DNA from: Flavipsychrobacter sp.
GTDB taxonomy: Bacteria > Bacteroidota > Bacteroidia > Chitinophagales > Chitinophagaceae
Assembly: GCA_041392855.1 (NCBI GenBank)
Contig: JAWKLD010000001.1
Coordinates: 2,900,001 to 2,964,000, forward strand
Direction of reading: 5' to 3'
DNA length: 64,000 nt
Part shown: positions 9,714 through 18,158 of the stretch, one piece after another
How positions within the stretch are numbered: the stretch's first letter is position 1
Layout: every line of letters begins with the position of its first letter
Notes under the pieces: model-generated
Databases searched by the model: none
What the model was told of the DNA's origin: nothing
What the model saw: the letters and a program-made list of their open reading frames with translations, nothing else
Program-made: the position numbers and the translations under genes

Positions 9714-9748
9714 CTTAGGCCTAAGTTATTATTAGGCTGCCAAAGTTA
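9714..9748 (-). promoter_or_regulatory. promoter -7 element and palindrome upstream of the M16 peptidase
   Basis: Read on the minus strand, 9748-9741 is TAACTTTG, an exact TAnnTTTG match about 37 bases from the ATG at 9704. No TTG is seen at the expected -33 distance. A perfect 12-base palindrome (CTTAGGCCTAAG, 9714-9725) falls in the predicted leader and could be a protein site or a small hairpin. Confidence 0.42.
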
Positions 9749-9774
9749 ACGGATTCGTAGTTCTTATTCCGTAT

Positions 9775-9809
9775 AATAAAAAAGCACACATATAGTGTGC
9801 TTTTTTATT
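9775..9809 (-). terminator. rho-independent terminator of pdxA
   Basis: A perfect 15-base stem (9775-9789 with 9795-9809) with a 5-base loop. The A/T ends act as T-tracts in both directions. It overlaps the pdxA stop codon and separates pdxA from the M16 operon. Confidence 0.85.
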
Positions 9810-10884
9810 ATCGATTACTGTTTTGACGATCTTTGTTATAGCTGCCTCTTTTTAAAGGGTCAGCAGTATTGGTGTCATATTCGTTTCGTTGGTTGATGAG
9901 GTCTATACATTGGAAAACCGCTTCTCGCATAGATGACTCATCGGCTATGTTCTTACCTGCAATATCAAAAGCTGTACCATGGTCGGGAGAAGTGCGTACA
10001 ACACTCATGCCAGCAGTATAGTTAACACCACCTTCGTGTGCTATTGTTTTTAGTGCTACCAGACCTTGGTCGTGATACATGGCTAAGGTAGCATCAAAAG
10101 ACTTATAGCTGCCGTGTGCAAAAAAAGCATCTGCACTAAATGGTCCGAAAACCATCTTTCCATTCTGCTTAAATGATTCGATGACAGGAATAATGGTCTC
10201 TTGTTCTTCATTTCCTATCTTTCCTTCATCGCCTGCATGCGGATTAAGACCAAGGACAGCAATTTTTGGTGTGTCTATCCCAAAGTCTCTCGTCAGGCTT
10301 TCAGAAAGTAAATTAACCTTTGTAGATAATAGCTCTTTGGTAATGGTAGAAGCTACTTTTGCAATTGGTATATGCTCGGTAACTAACGCCACTTTAATAG
10401 TTTTATCATACAAGAGCATTAATACCTCCTTTGCGTCAAATTTATCTTTGAAGAATGGAGTATGTCCTGTATAGTTAAAATCAGGAGTTTGTGTATTGCT
10501 TTTATGTATTGGAGCAGTAACAATACCGTCTATCTCTCCGTCCTTCAAGCACTGGCTGGCCACCATTAAAGAGCGTATGGCATACTTGCCTGCGATATCT
10601 TTCAACTCTCCCGGAGTTACCGGCACTTCTTCATCCCAACAAGTAAAAACGTTGACTTGCTTTTTGTTGAGCTTTGTTAGGTCTTTTGTGCTTGTAAAAG
10701 AAAAGTCGTGCGTTGAAACTAGTTTCCTGTAAAAATTAACCACTTTGTTTGAGGCAAAAATAACCGGTGTGCATAAGTCCAACATTCTGTTGTCAGAAAA
10801 CACTTTTATAATAATTTCAAGACCTATACCATTTAAGTCTCCGGTTGTTATGCCAATTATTGGTTTGTGAGCATTGGTATGCAT
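9808..10884 (-). CDS. pdxA: 4-hydroxythreonine-4-phosphate dehydrogenase PdxA
   Basis: This 358-residue enzyme belongs to the DXP-dependent vitamin B6 pathway. It oxidises 4-phosphohydroxy-L-threonine using NAD(P), and the product is joined with DXP by PdxJ. The N-terminal GDLNGIGLEI box (residues 15-24) is the family signature, with Leu where most members have Pro. The three metal-ligand histidine regions are present as TGHTPFF, LNPHAGDEG and MYHDQGL, and the C-terminal HGTAFDIAGK box is intact. It follows pepA on the same strand after 31 bases, so they likely share a transcript ending at the hairpin that overlaps its stop. An alternative PdxA2-type role in sugar-acid catabolism is possible but less likely here. 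Confidence 0.9.
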   Translation of the reverse strand: MHTNAHKPIIGITTGDLNGIGLEIIIKVFSDNRMLDLCTPVIFASNKVVNFYRKLVSTHDFSFTSTKDLTKLNKKQVNVFTCWDEEVPVTPGELKDIAGKYAIRSLMVASQCLKDGEIDGIVTAPIHKSNTQTPDFNYTGHTPFFKDKFDAKEVLMLLYDKTIKVALVTEHIPIAKVASTITKELLSTKVNLLSESLTRDFGIDTPKIAVLGLNPHAGDEGKIGNEEQETIIPVIESFKQNGKMVFGPFSADAFFAHGSYKSFDATLAMYHDQGLVALKTIAHEGGVNYTAGMSVVRTSPDHGTAFDIAGKNIADESSMREAVFQCIDLINQRNEYDTNTADPLKRGSYNKDRQNSNR

Positions 10885-10915
10885 AGTGTATTATACATTG
10901 ATTAGGTTAGCAATA

Positions 10916-12352
10916 TTAGCCTTTGCTATAGTTCGTTAAAAAGTCAAGAAGCATTCTTAACCCCATGCCGCTACCTCCTGCTGTTTTATAGCCACTCTTA
11001 GTAGGGTTGAAGGATACACCTGCTATGTCAAAATGCATCCAAGGGTAATCTGTAAAATGCTCTAAGAATTTCCCTGCAGTGATAGCACCACCTTCTCTAC
11101 CACCAATATTTTTCATGTCAGCAATTTCTGAATGGAGCTGATCGCCATACTCATCCCAAAGAGGGTATTCTACTAGACGTTCATATTCATTATTACCACT
11201 TTCTTTGAGTGCAGCTTTGGTTTCGTCTGAGGCAGTACCCATACATACAATACCATGCTGACCTACAGCTATTGCTGCTGCACCGGTAAGTGTAGCAAAG
11301 TCGAATACGAGTTCTGGTTTGTATTTCTTAGCGTAGTGTAGTGCATCTGCTAGTAACATACGACCTTCTGCGTCTGTATTTAATACCTCAACAGTAGAGC
11401 CGCTATGCATTGTAATAACATCACCGGGAGCATAGGCGTCTTGGCCAGGACGGTTGTCGGTAGCAGGCACTAATGCAATAACATGTATTGGTAACTGCAT
11501 TTTAGCAATAGCATACATAGCTCCAGATACAAGTGCCGAACCACTCATGTCGCTCTTCATTCTATCCATAGAGCCAGCAGTAGGTTTTAATGATAAGCCT
11601 CCAGTGTCATAAACCACGCCTTTACCCACCAACACTATTGGTTGTTTATTAACTACTTTTCTAGGCTTATGCTCCATAATAGTAAATGTAGGAGGGGTAA
11701 GGCTACCTCTATTTACAGCTAGTAGTCCACCCATTTTTAGTTTTACTATTTGTGCTTTATTAAGTGTAGTCACTTTAAAGCCTGATTCCTTACCTAGTTT
11801 GGCAATTTCTTTGGCTAGTTGCGGAGCAGTTAGGTAGCTTAAAGGTTCGTTGATCAAATCACGCATGCGGTAGATGGCCTCACAAGTGATCGATAGTTCT
11901 TTAACATCAGCAGGTGTTACTGATCCTTTTGTAAAAGATATGCTCTTAAGACTACTAGCAAGCTTAGCTGCGTCTTTCTTATATTTTAAAAAATTGTAGT
12001 TGGCTAAGGCAATACCTTCAGATAACGTATATGGCGCATGTGCCGCACCTGATAAATTAGTAATAGCAACATCGTCAAGCTTAAGTGCATTGAAATATGT
12101 TTGTAGCTCAGCGCCTTTTTTTCTACAGGTCTCCCTGTCCTTTATCTCATTGTCCCTATTTATTTGATATACAAATATGTACTTGTTGAGCTGATTGATA
12201 GTGACAACAGTGCTACTATTGTTTTTCAAAGACTGTTGGCAATGTGCTATTTCTTCTTTGCTTAGTTCTGTAGCTTGCGATACTGCATCAGCATTATCAA
12301 CAATATATAGATGGTGCTTTTTAGGAGCTTTTTGTAATACCTTAAAGTTCAT
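10916..12352 (-). CDS. pepA: leucyl aminopeptidase, M17 family
   Basis: This 478-residue cytosolic metallo-aminopeptidase removes N-terminal residues from peptides. The C-terminal catalytic domain has the dinuclear metal site: Lys244 and Asp249 in GKGVVYDTGG, Asp268 in MKSDMSG, and the signature NTDAEGRM (325-332) with its Asp and Glu. The N-terminal domain (about 1-160) is divergent, as usual for M17. It is the first gene of a two-gene unit with pdxA. I see no convincing -7 element in the 114 bases between it and the divergent rsmA start. The symbol is used in the broad family sense. Confidence 0.88.
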   Translation of the reverse strand: MNFKVLQKAPKKHHLYIVDNADAVSQATELSKEEIAHCQQSLKNNSSTVVTINQLNKYIFVYQINRDNEIKDRETCRKKGAELQTYFNALKLDDVAITNLSGAAHAPYTLSEGIALANYNFLKYKKDAAKLASSLKSISFTKGSVTPADVKELSITCEAIYRMRDLINEPLSYLTAPQLAKEIAKLGKESGFKVTTLNKAQIVKLKMGGLLAVNRGSLTPPTFTIMEHKPRKVVNKQPIVLVGKGVVYDTGGLSLKPTAGSMDRMKSDMSGSALVSGAMYAIAKMQLPIHVIALVPATDNRPGQDAYAPGDVITMHSGSTVEVLNTDAEGRMLLADALHYAKKYKPELVFDFATLTGAAAIAVGQHGIVCMGTASDETKAALKESGNNEYERLVEYPLWDEYGDQLHSEIADMKNIGGREGGAITAGKFLEHFTDYPWMHFDIAGVSFNPTKSGYKTAGGSGMGLRMLLDFLTNYSKG

Positions 12353-12417
12353 TTATTAAATCTTTATATTATACTGGTAAAATTAATTGCAAGGTAATAG
12401 GTTGCCAAGTTTAAACC

Positions 12418-12425
12418 TAACTTTG
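12418..12425 (+). promoter_or_regulatory. -7 promoter element upstream of rsmA
   Basis: TAACTTTG is an exact TAnnTTTG match 41 bases before the rsmA TTG start. The nearest TTG upstream (12402-12404) leaves only 13 bases, shorter than usual, so only the -7 element is well supported. Confidence 0.4.
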
Positions 12426-12466
12426 TATCGCATTGCAATTACTCAACGTAATAAAAAATAAATTAT

Positions 12467-13234
12467 TTGGCAAAACCATACACACTCAAAAAAAGCTTAG
12501 GTCAGCATTTTTTGCACGATGAGCAGATATGTGAACGGATTGTAGGGTCACTTACTGTAAAACCCAAGATGAACCTTTTAGAAATTGGTCCAGGAGGAGG
12601 AGCCATTACAAAATACTTGATCAATATTGAGGATATCAACTATAAAGCTATAGAGGTAGATGAAGAAAAGGTGAGGTATTTGGAAAAGACCTATAAGGCG
12701 TTGGAGGGCAAGATCATTGAACAGGACATTCTACAAGCCAATGCGCCATATGAGGGTAAATTCAGTATCATAGGCAATTTTCCCTATAATATTTCATCTC
12801 CTATACTCTTTAAGGTGCTAGACTGGGAAGAGGATGTAGAGGAAGTAATAGGTATGTTTCAGAAAGAAGTAGCACTTAGGGTGGCGTCCGATTCAGGTAG
12901 TAAGCAATATGGTATACTAAGTGTATTGATCGGAGCTTTCTTTAAAGTAGATTATCTTTTTGATGTTGATGAGCAAGCATTTACTCCACCTCCAAAAGTG
13001 AAAAGTGGAGTGATCAGGTTAACTAATCTAAATAATCCGCATGGTATAATAGATAAACGTAAGTTCAAAGTGCTAGTTAAGACAGCATTTAACCAAAGGC
13101 GAAAAATGCTAAGAAATGCATTAGCAGGTATTTTGCCTAAAGAGGTTTTAGAAGAACACCCGTTTATGACCAAAAGAGCAGAACAATTATCTATAGAAGA
13201 TTTTGTGAGCTTGTATAAAGCATATTTCTCATGA
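12467..13234 (+). CDS. rsmA: 16S rRNA (adenine1518-N6/adenine1519-N6)-dimethyltransferase
   Basis: RsmA (KsgA) dimethylates two adjacent adenines in helix 45 of 16S rRNA late in 30S assembly. The 255-residue protein has the KSLGQHFL N-terminal box (residues 9-16), the SAM-binding LEIGPGGG motif (38-45), an acidic ribose-binding residue in AIEVDEE, and the adenine-methylase motif NFPYNIS (104-110). The start must be TTG at 12467: the frame contains an in-frame stop at 12452-12454, and no ATG or GTG lies between it and the conserved QHFL box. The stop overlaps the next gene by four bases, indicating translational coupling. Confidence 0.93.
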   Translation: MAKPYTLKKSLGQHFLHDEQICERIVGSLTVKPKMNLLEIGPGGGAITKYLINIEDINYKAIEVDEEKVRYLEKTYKALEGKIIEQDILQANAPYEGKFSIIGNFPYNISSPILFKVLDWEEDVEEVIGMFQKEVALRVASDSGSKQYGILSVLIGAFFKVDYLFDVDEQAFTPPPKVKSGVIRLTNLNNPHGIIDKRKFKVLVKTAFNQRRKMLRNALAGILPKEVLEEHPFMTKRAEQLSIEDFVSLYKAYFS

Positions 13235-14163
13235 AAAAAGTACTAATAGCAGCACCTGTACACCGTATTCTTACAGATTGGTTGACCGCCAATGGGTATG
13301 AATACATTACCAATACCTCTATTACCCAAGCAGAAGCTATGATGGTCGTAGCTGATTGCACAGGTATTGTTACTTCTACACGGCTATTAATAAATAAAGA
13401 GCTACTAGATGCCGCACCTAACTTAAAATGGGTGGGACGTATGGGTTCAGGTATGGAGATAATAGATACAATATATGCCAAAGCAAAGGGGGTGACCTGT
13501 TTTAGTAGTCCTGAAGGTAATAGGAACGCAGTAGCAGAGCATGCTTTAGGGTCTTTGTTAAGTTTAAATAAGAGGATCTACAAGTCTTTTAATGAGGTAA
13601 AAGAGGGGCAATGGTTAAGAGATGAGAACAGGGGAGTAGAGCTGGACGGAAAAACCATAGGTATAATTGGTTTTGGTAATACGGGGCAGGCATTTGCTAA
13701 AAAATTACTCGGATTTGATGTGAAAATTTTAACATATGACAAGTACGTAGGTGACCTGAAAATGAGTAATACCATATCTTGTAGCAACATTGATGATATA
13801 TACAAGGAAGCAGATGTGGTGAGCTTCCATGTGCCACTTAATAATGACACAAAGCACTATTTCAATGCGGCATTTATTGAAAAAATGGAAAAGCCATTCG
13901 TTTTGTTAAATACATCACGTGGAGAAGTGGTAGATACCGCCGCATTATGGCAAGGATTGCAGAGTAAAAAGGTAAGTGGCGCGTGTATTGACGTTTTGGA
14001 GGAAGAGCCTTTAGAAAAGATGGGAGCAGAAACCTTAAGGCGTGTAAAAGAAATGGCAAAAATGTATAATGTAATAATAACCCCACACATAGCGGGTTAC
14101 AGCGTAGAAGCGTTGTATAAAATGAGTAAAATTGTCTTAAGTAAAATTGCCATATGTATGTAA
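13231..14163 (+). CDS. D-isomer-specific 2-hydroxyacid dehydrogenase
   Basis: This 310-residue NAD-dependent oxidoreductase interconverts 2-keto and D-2-hydroxy acids. The Rossmann GFGNTG motif is at residues 148-153. The catalytic set is visible as Arg230 (NTSRGEV), the glutamate of the DVLEEEP box (254-260) and His286 (TPHIAGYS). It is short compared with SerA proteins that carry an ACT domain, so a phosphoglycerate dehydrogenase role is possible but not shown. The ATG overlaps the rsmA stop by four bases. The pairing with rsmA is a transcriptional convenience rather than a pathway link, as far as I can tell. Confidence 0.85.
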   Translation: MKKVLIAAPVHRILTDWLTANGYEYITNTSITQAEAMMVVADCTGIVTSTRLLINKELLDAAPNLKWVGRMGSGMEIIDTIYAKAKGVTCFSSPEGNRNAVAEHALGSLLSLNKRIYKSFNEVKEGQWLRDENRGVELDGKTIGIIGFGNTGQAFAKKLLGFDVKILTYDKYVGDLKMSNTISCSNIDDIYKEADVVSFHVPLNNDTKHYFNAAFIEKMEKPFVLLNTSRGEVVDTAALWQGLQSKKVSGACIDVLEEEPLEKMGAETLRRVKEMAKMYNVIITPHIAGYSVEALYKMSKIVLSKIAICM

Positions 14164-14223
14164 AATACAGGCCAAAAAAAACTATATAAACAAAACAAAC
14201 AGTTGGCTGACAAAAATTATTAC

Positions 14224-14259
14224 TTGGCGTAGTACTTTTAACAGAAGTTTTTATCTTTA
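14224..14259 (+). promoter_or_regulatory. candidate promoter of the receptor cassette
   Basis: TATCTTTA (14252-14259) matches the -7 consensus at all but the last base. A TTG at 14224-14226 lies 25 bases upstream, slightly beyond the usual spacing. A start of transcription near 14266 would leave the TTG at 14268 too close to serve as start codon, and would favour the ATGs at 14286 or 14295. Confidence 0.35.
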
Positions 14260-14285
14260 CCGTTCATTTGGTTAATAATTTATTA

Positions 14286-17200
14286 ATGCAGAATATGGCA
14301 CGTACACTACGTTATTTACTCGTGTTGCTTTTTACGGCTATTTCAGGAACTGCTTTTGCACAAGGGCAAAGTGGTGAGATAGGTGGTAAGATTGTTGATG
14401 ATAAAGGAGAGCCGGCAATAAGCGCGACAGTACAAGCACTAGAAGGAGGTATTGTAAAAGGTGGTACAGTTACCGATTATGATGGTAACTATGTAATCAA
14501 ACCTTTATCTCCGGGTCGTTATCAAATTAAGATAACATACATTGGTATGAAGACCGAAATTGTTGAGAATGTTATTGTTAGTTCTAACAAATTAACTACA
14601 CTTAATAAGAAATTGGCAGCAAATTCTTCTAAGCTAGAGGAAGTTGTTGTTACTACGTTTAAAGTGCCTCTAATAGATATAGACCAGCCTGGTGGTAAAA
14701 AAGTGATCACTGGTGAGGAAATAGACAAGATGCCTACACGTAATACTACTTCAGTAGCGTCTACAGCTCCTGGTGTTTACCAAGCTGCAGATGGTGGTGG
14801 TTTGAGTATCGGTGGTGCACGTGGTAGTGGTACTTTGTACTATGTTGATGGTGTTCAGGTTGTAGGTGGTCGTGGTATCAACATGTCTCAAGGTGTTATT
14901 GACCAAGTACAGGTATTAACATCTGGTGTTCCTGCAAAGTATGGTGACGCCCTTGGTGGTATCATTAACATTACAACAAGAGGTATCTCTAGAAAAACAC
15001 GTGGAAGCGTGTTGCTAGAGCGTTCAGTAGATGGTTATGGTCACAACTTGGTGAACTTTAACTTGTCTGGTCCGCTGGTAAGTAAAAAAGTAGACACAAT
15101 GGGTACTAAAAAACCTGTTGTTGGTTTCTTGCTTGGTGGTGACTTCTGGTACGATGAAGATGATCGTCCTTTATATACAGGTACTTATGTTGCAAAAGAT
15201 GATGTTTTAGAAGGTCTGAAACAAACTCCATTAGTGGTGGTGCCAAACCCTAATGGTAACCCAGTATTCAGAAATGCATCTGAGTTTGTACGTAAAGAAG
15301 ATCTACAATTAGAAAAGAAAAGAGCAAATGCGGAGCGTCTTGAAGGTCGTATAAATGCGAAATTAGACTTTCAGTTAGCAGAAAACTTGAACTTAACTGC
15401 TGGTGGTTCATTTAACTACGAAAGAAGTAAAGGTTGGATTAGAAGTGCAGCAATTTTTGCTCCAGAGGCTAACCCGATCACTAATAGCTACACAGGTAGA
15501 GGTTATCTACGTTTGACACAACGTTTTGGTAAGCAAAACTATGGCGCGCCTAAAAAAGATGAAGACGGTAACCCAATAAAACCGCCAATTATCACTAACG
15601 CTTATTATACAATACAAGCTGACTATCAAAAGGATTACGTAAGTAGTGAACACCCTGACCATGGTCGTGACATATTCAAGTATGGTTATGTAGGTAAATT
15701 TAATACTACATACTTCCCGATATATGGTACAGCTGTTGATAGTGTAAGTGGTCTCCCTGGTCAAGTTTTATTAGTTGACAGATTTGCAGCTGCTACAACA
15801 TATGAGCGTTCAGAATTGAATCCTGTTTTAGCAAACTACACTTCTCAATATTTTAACTCTATTGGTGGTATATCACCAGGTAATATCCAAGGTGTACGTG
15901 GATTGGCTACTATCCCTGTAAATGGTGAGCTTCCTCAATCAACTTATGGTATCAATACTAACGTTGGTGCATCAGTAGGTAGTTACTCATACTCTGAGCT
16001 AGATCAATTTGCAGTGAGTGTGGATGCATCGTTTGACCTACAATTGCCTAACAAGCCAAGACACTCTATCGAGTTTGGTATGTACTACCAACAACGTGCT
16101 TCAAGAGGTTATTCTGTAGGTATGTCTGCTAGTGGTAATAGCTTGTGGCAGTACATGCGTCAGTTGTCTAATAATCATATTAGCCTAGATCAATCTAATC
16201 CTATATTTAGAGTGAATGGCCAGAACTACAGCTATAATGATCTGTTGACACAAGGTATTTCTCCTTCTCCTTTCGATACTATCTTATATAATAGAATCGC
16301 TAACGGAGAAACACAGTCAACATTTGCTACAAACATCAGAAAGAAACTAGGTTTAAAGAATACAGATTACGTAGATGTTGATGAACTAGATCCTTCAACG
16401 TTCTCTATAGATATGTTCTCTGCTGATGAGATATTAAACAGTGGTAATGCTTATGTAGGTTATCAAGGTTATACTTACACCGGTGAGAAGCAAAAAGGAC
16501 AAGTGAACTTTAATGACTTCTTTACAAAGAAAGATGCTAACGGAAACTTTACACGTGATATAGGTGCTTTCAGACCAAACTATATTGCTGGTTACATCCT
16601 TGACAGATTCCAGTTTAAGGATATCAGATTCAACTTAGGTGTTCGTATCGAACGTTTTGACGCTAACACCAAAGTGTTGAAAGATCCTTATTCTCTATAT
16701 GCAGTAAATACACTTAGCGATGCTAGAAATATTACTGACCCTACTACTGGTGAGCGTATAGCTAAAAATAACTTTAACGGTGGTACTGATCCTGGTAATA
16801 TTGGTAGTGACTATGTTGTTTATGTAAATAATAACGAGTCTTCTAGTCCATCAATTATCGGTTATAGAAACGGAGATGATTGGTATGATCCATATGGTAA
16901 CTACATAGAAGACCCTGCGGTATTAAAAGAATTTAGTGGTGGTCGTGACCCTCAACCTTATCTAGTTGATAGATCAGTTAGAATTCAGGATAGTAACTTC
17001 AATCCTAATAACTCGTTTACTGACTATAAACCACAAGTTAATGTGATGCCTCGTATCGCATTCCAATTCCCTATATCAGATGTGGCATTATTCTATGCTC
17101 ACTATGATGTATTAGTTCAAAGACCATCAAACGTTTTTGAAACGCCAAACACTTATTACAACTTAACTACAAATACTCAAAACATCATCAACAATCCAGG

Positions 17201-18125
17201 CCTTAAGCCTCAAAAGATGTTTGACTATGAGGTTGGTTTTACACAACAACTTACTCCGAAATCTGCGATCACATTATCAGGTTTCTATAAGGAGCGTAAG
17301 GATATGATACAAGTAAGACCTTACTTGTATGCATGGCCAACAACATACTATACTTATGGTAATAGAGACTTCTCTACAACAAAAGGTTTAACCTTAAGAT
17401 ACGATCTACGTCGTGTAGGTAACCTACGTATGGATGTTGCCTATACTTTACAATTTGCTGATGGTACAGGTTCTGGAACTGCAACTGCCAACGGTGGTAG
17501 TGGAAGTACGATCAGTTCTAATGGTTTGTTACAACAGTTCAACGCAGCATCTAAACCTAACTTAAGGTTTACAATGCCACTTAGTGTTGACTCACGTCAT
17601 ATGATCGTAACTACTGTTGATTACAGATTTGCAAAAGGAAAAGGACCAGTTGTAGCTAATCAAAATATCTTGCAAAATGCAGGTCTTAACTTGATCTTCA
17701 GAGCAAGAAGTGGTGAGCCTTATACAAGATATATAGAGGCAGCATCGAACACTGTTGCAGGTTCTATTCAAGGTTCTCGTTTGCCTTGGCACTATATGCT
17801 TGACTTGAGAGCAGATAAAGATTTCAATTTGTCAGTTCTATTCAAGAAGAAGGATGATAGCAAAGGTCCTAGAAGAGTACTAAATATGAACGCATATGTA
17901 CTTGTACAGAACCTATTAAATACAAGAGACGTATTTGGTGTTAACGGTTATACTAACAGACCAGATGATAACGGTTACTTAGCATCTCCTATTGGTATCC
18001 AACAAACTAATAACCAAATTGATCCATTGTCATTCGTTGACTTGTATACAATTAATCAGATTAATCCTTTTGCGATTAACTTACCAAGACGTATTAACAT
18101 AGGTCTTAACTTTAGTTTTAATTAA
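14286..18125 (+). CDS. TonB-dependent receptor with N-terminal carboxypeptidase-regulatory domain
   Basis: This is a SusC-like outer-membrane receptor of about 1279 residues. A signal peptide (ending GTAFAQ) precedes a CarboxypepD_reg-like domain (first about 90 mature residues, GEIGGKIVDDKGEPAISATV), a plug domain (about 120-230 with GGLSIGGARGSGTLYYVDG and the GVPAKYGDALGGIINITTRG end), and a very long barrel closing on the aromatic C-terminus LNFSFN. The family imports bulky ligands using TonB energy. No SusD-like lipoprotein follows. Instead the next two genes encode a giant secreted protein and a PorV-like barrel. ATGs exist at 14286 and 14295; both keep the signal peptide, and the choice between them is not decisive. 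Confidence 0.86.
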   Translation: MQNMARTLRYLLVLLFTAISGTAFAQGQSGEIGGKIVDDKGEPAISATVQALEGGIVKGGTVTDYDGNYVIKPLSPGRYQIKITYIGMKTEIVENVIVSSNKLTTLNKKLAANSSKLEEVVVTTFKVPLIDIDQPGGKKVITGEEIDKMPTRNTTSVASTAPGVYQAADGGGLSIGGARGSGTLYYVDGVQVVGGRGINMSQGVIDQVQVLTSGVPAKYGDALGGIINITTRGISRKTRGSVLLERSVDGYGHNLVNFNLSGPLVSKKVDTMGTKKPVVGFLLGGDFWYDEDDRPLYTGTYVAKDDVLEGLKQTPLVVVPNPNGNPVFRNASEFVRKEDLQLEKKRANAERLEGRINAKLDFQLAENLNLTAGGSFNYERSKGWIRSAAIFAPEANPITNSYTGRGYLRLTQRFGKQNYGAPKKDEDGNPIKPPIITNAYYTIQADYQKDYVSSEHPDHGRDIFKYGYVGKFNTTYFPIYGTAVDSVSGLPGQVLLVDRFAAATTYERSELNPVLANYTSQYFNSIGGISPGNIQGVRGLATIPVNGELPQSTYGINTNVGASVGSYSYSELDQFAVSVDASFDLQLPNKPRHSIEFGMYYQQRASRGYSVGMSASGNSLWQYMRQLSNNHISLDQSNPIFRVNGQNYSYNDLLTQGISPSPFDTILYNRIANGETQSTFATNIRKKLGLKNTDYVDVDELDPSTFSIDMFSADEILNSGNAYVGYQGYTYTGEKQKGQVNFNDFFTKKDANGNFTRDIGAFRPNYIAGYILDRFQFKDIRFNLGVRIERFDANTKVLKDPYSLYAVNTLSDARNITDPTTGERIAKNNFNGGTDPGNIGSDYVVYVNNNESSSPSIIGYRNGDDWYDPYGNYIEDPAVLKEFSGGRDPQPYLVDRSVRIQDSNFNPNNSFTDYKPQVNVMPRIAFQFPISDVALFYAHYDVLVQRPSNVFETPNTYYNLTTNTQNIINNPGLKPQKMFDYEVGFTQQLTPKSAITLSGFYKERKDMIQVRPYLYAWPTTYYTYGNRDFSTTKGLTLRYDLRRVGNLRMDVAYTLQFADGTGSGTATANGGSGSTISSNGLLQQFNAASKPNLRFTMPLSVDSRHMIVTTVDYRFAKGKGPVVANQNILQNAGLNLIFRARSGEPYTRYIEAASNTVAGSIQGSRLPWHYMLDLRADKDFNLSVLFKKKDDSKGPRRVLNMNAYVLVQNLLNTRDVFGVNGYTNRPDDNGYLASPIGIQQTNNQIDPLSFVDLYTINQINPFAINLPRRINIGLNFSFN

Positions 18126-18158
18126 TATAATTTGAATAATAACTTTCTTAAATAAGTT

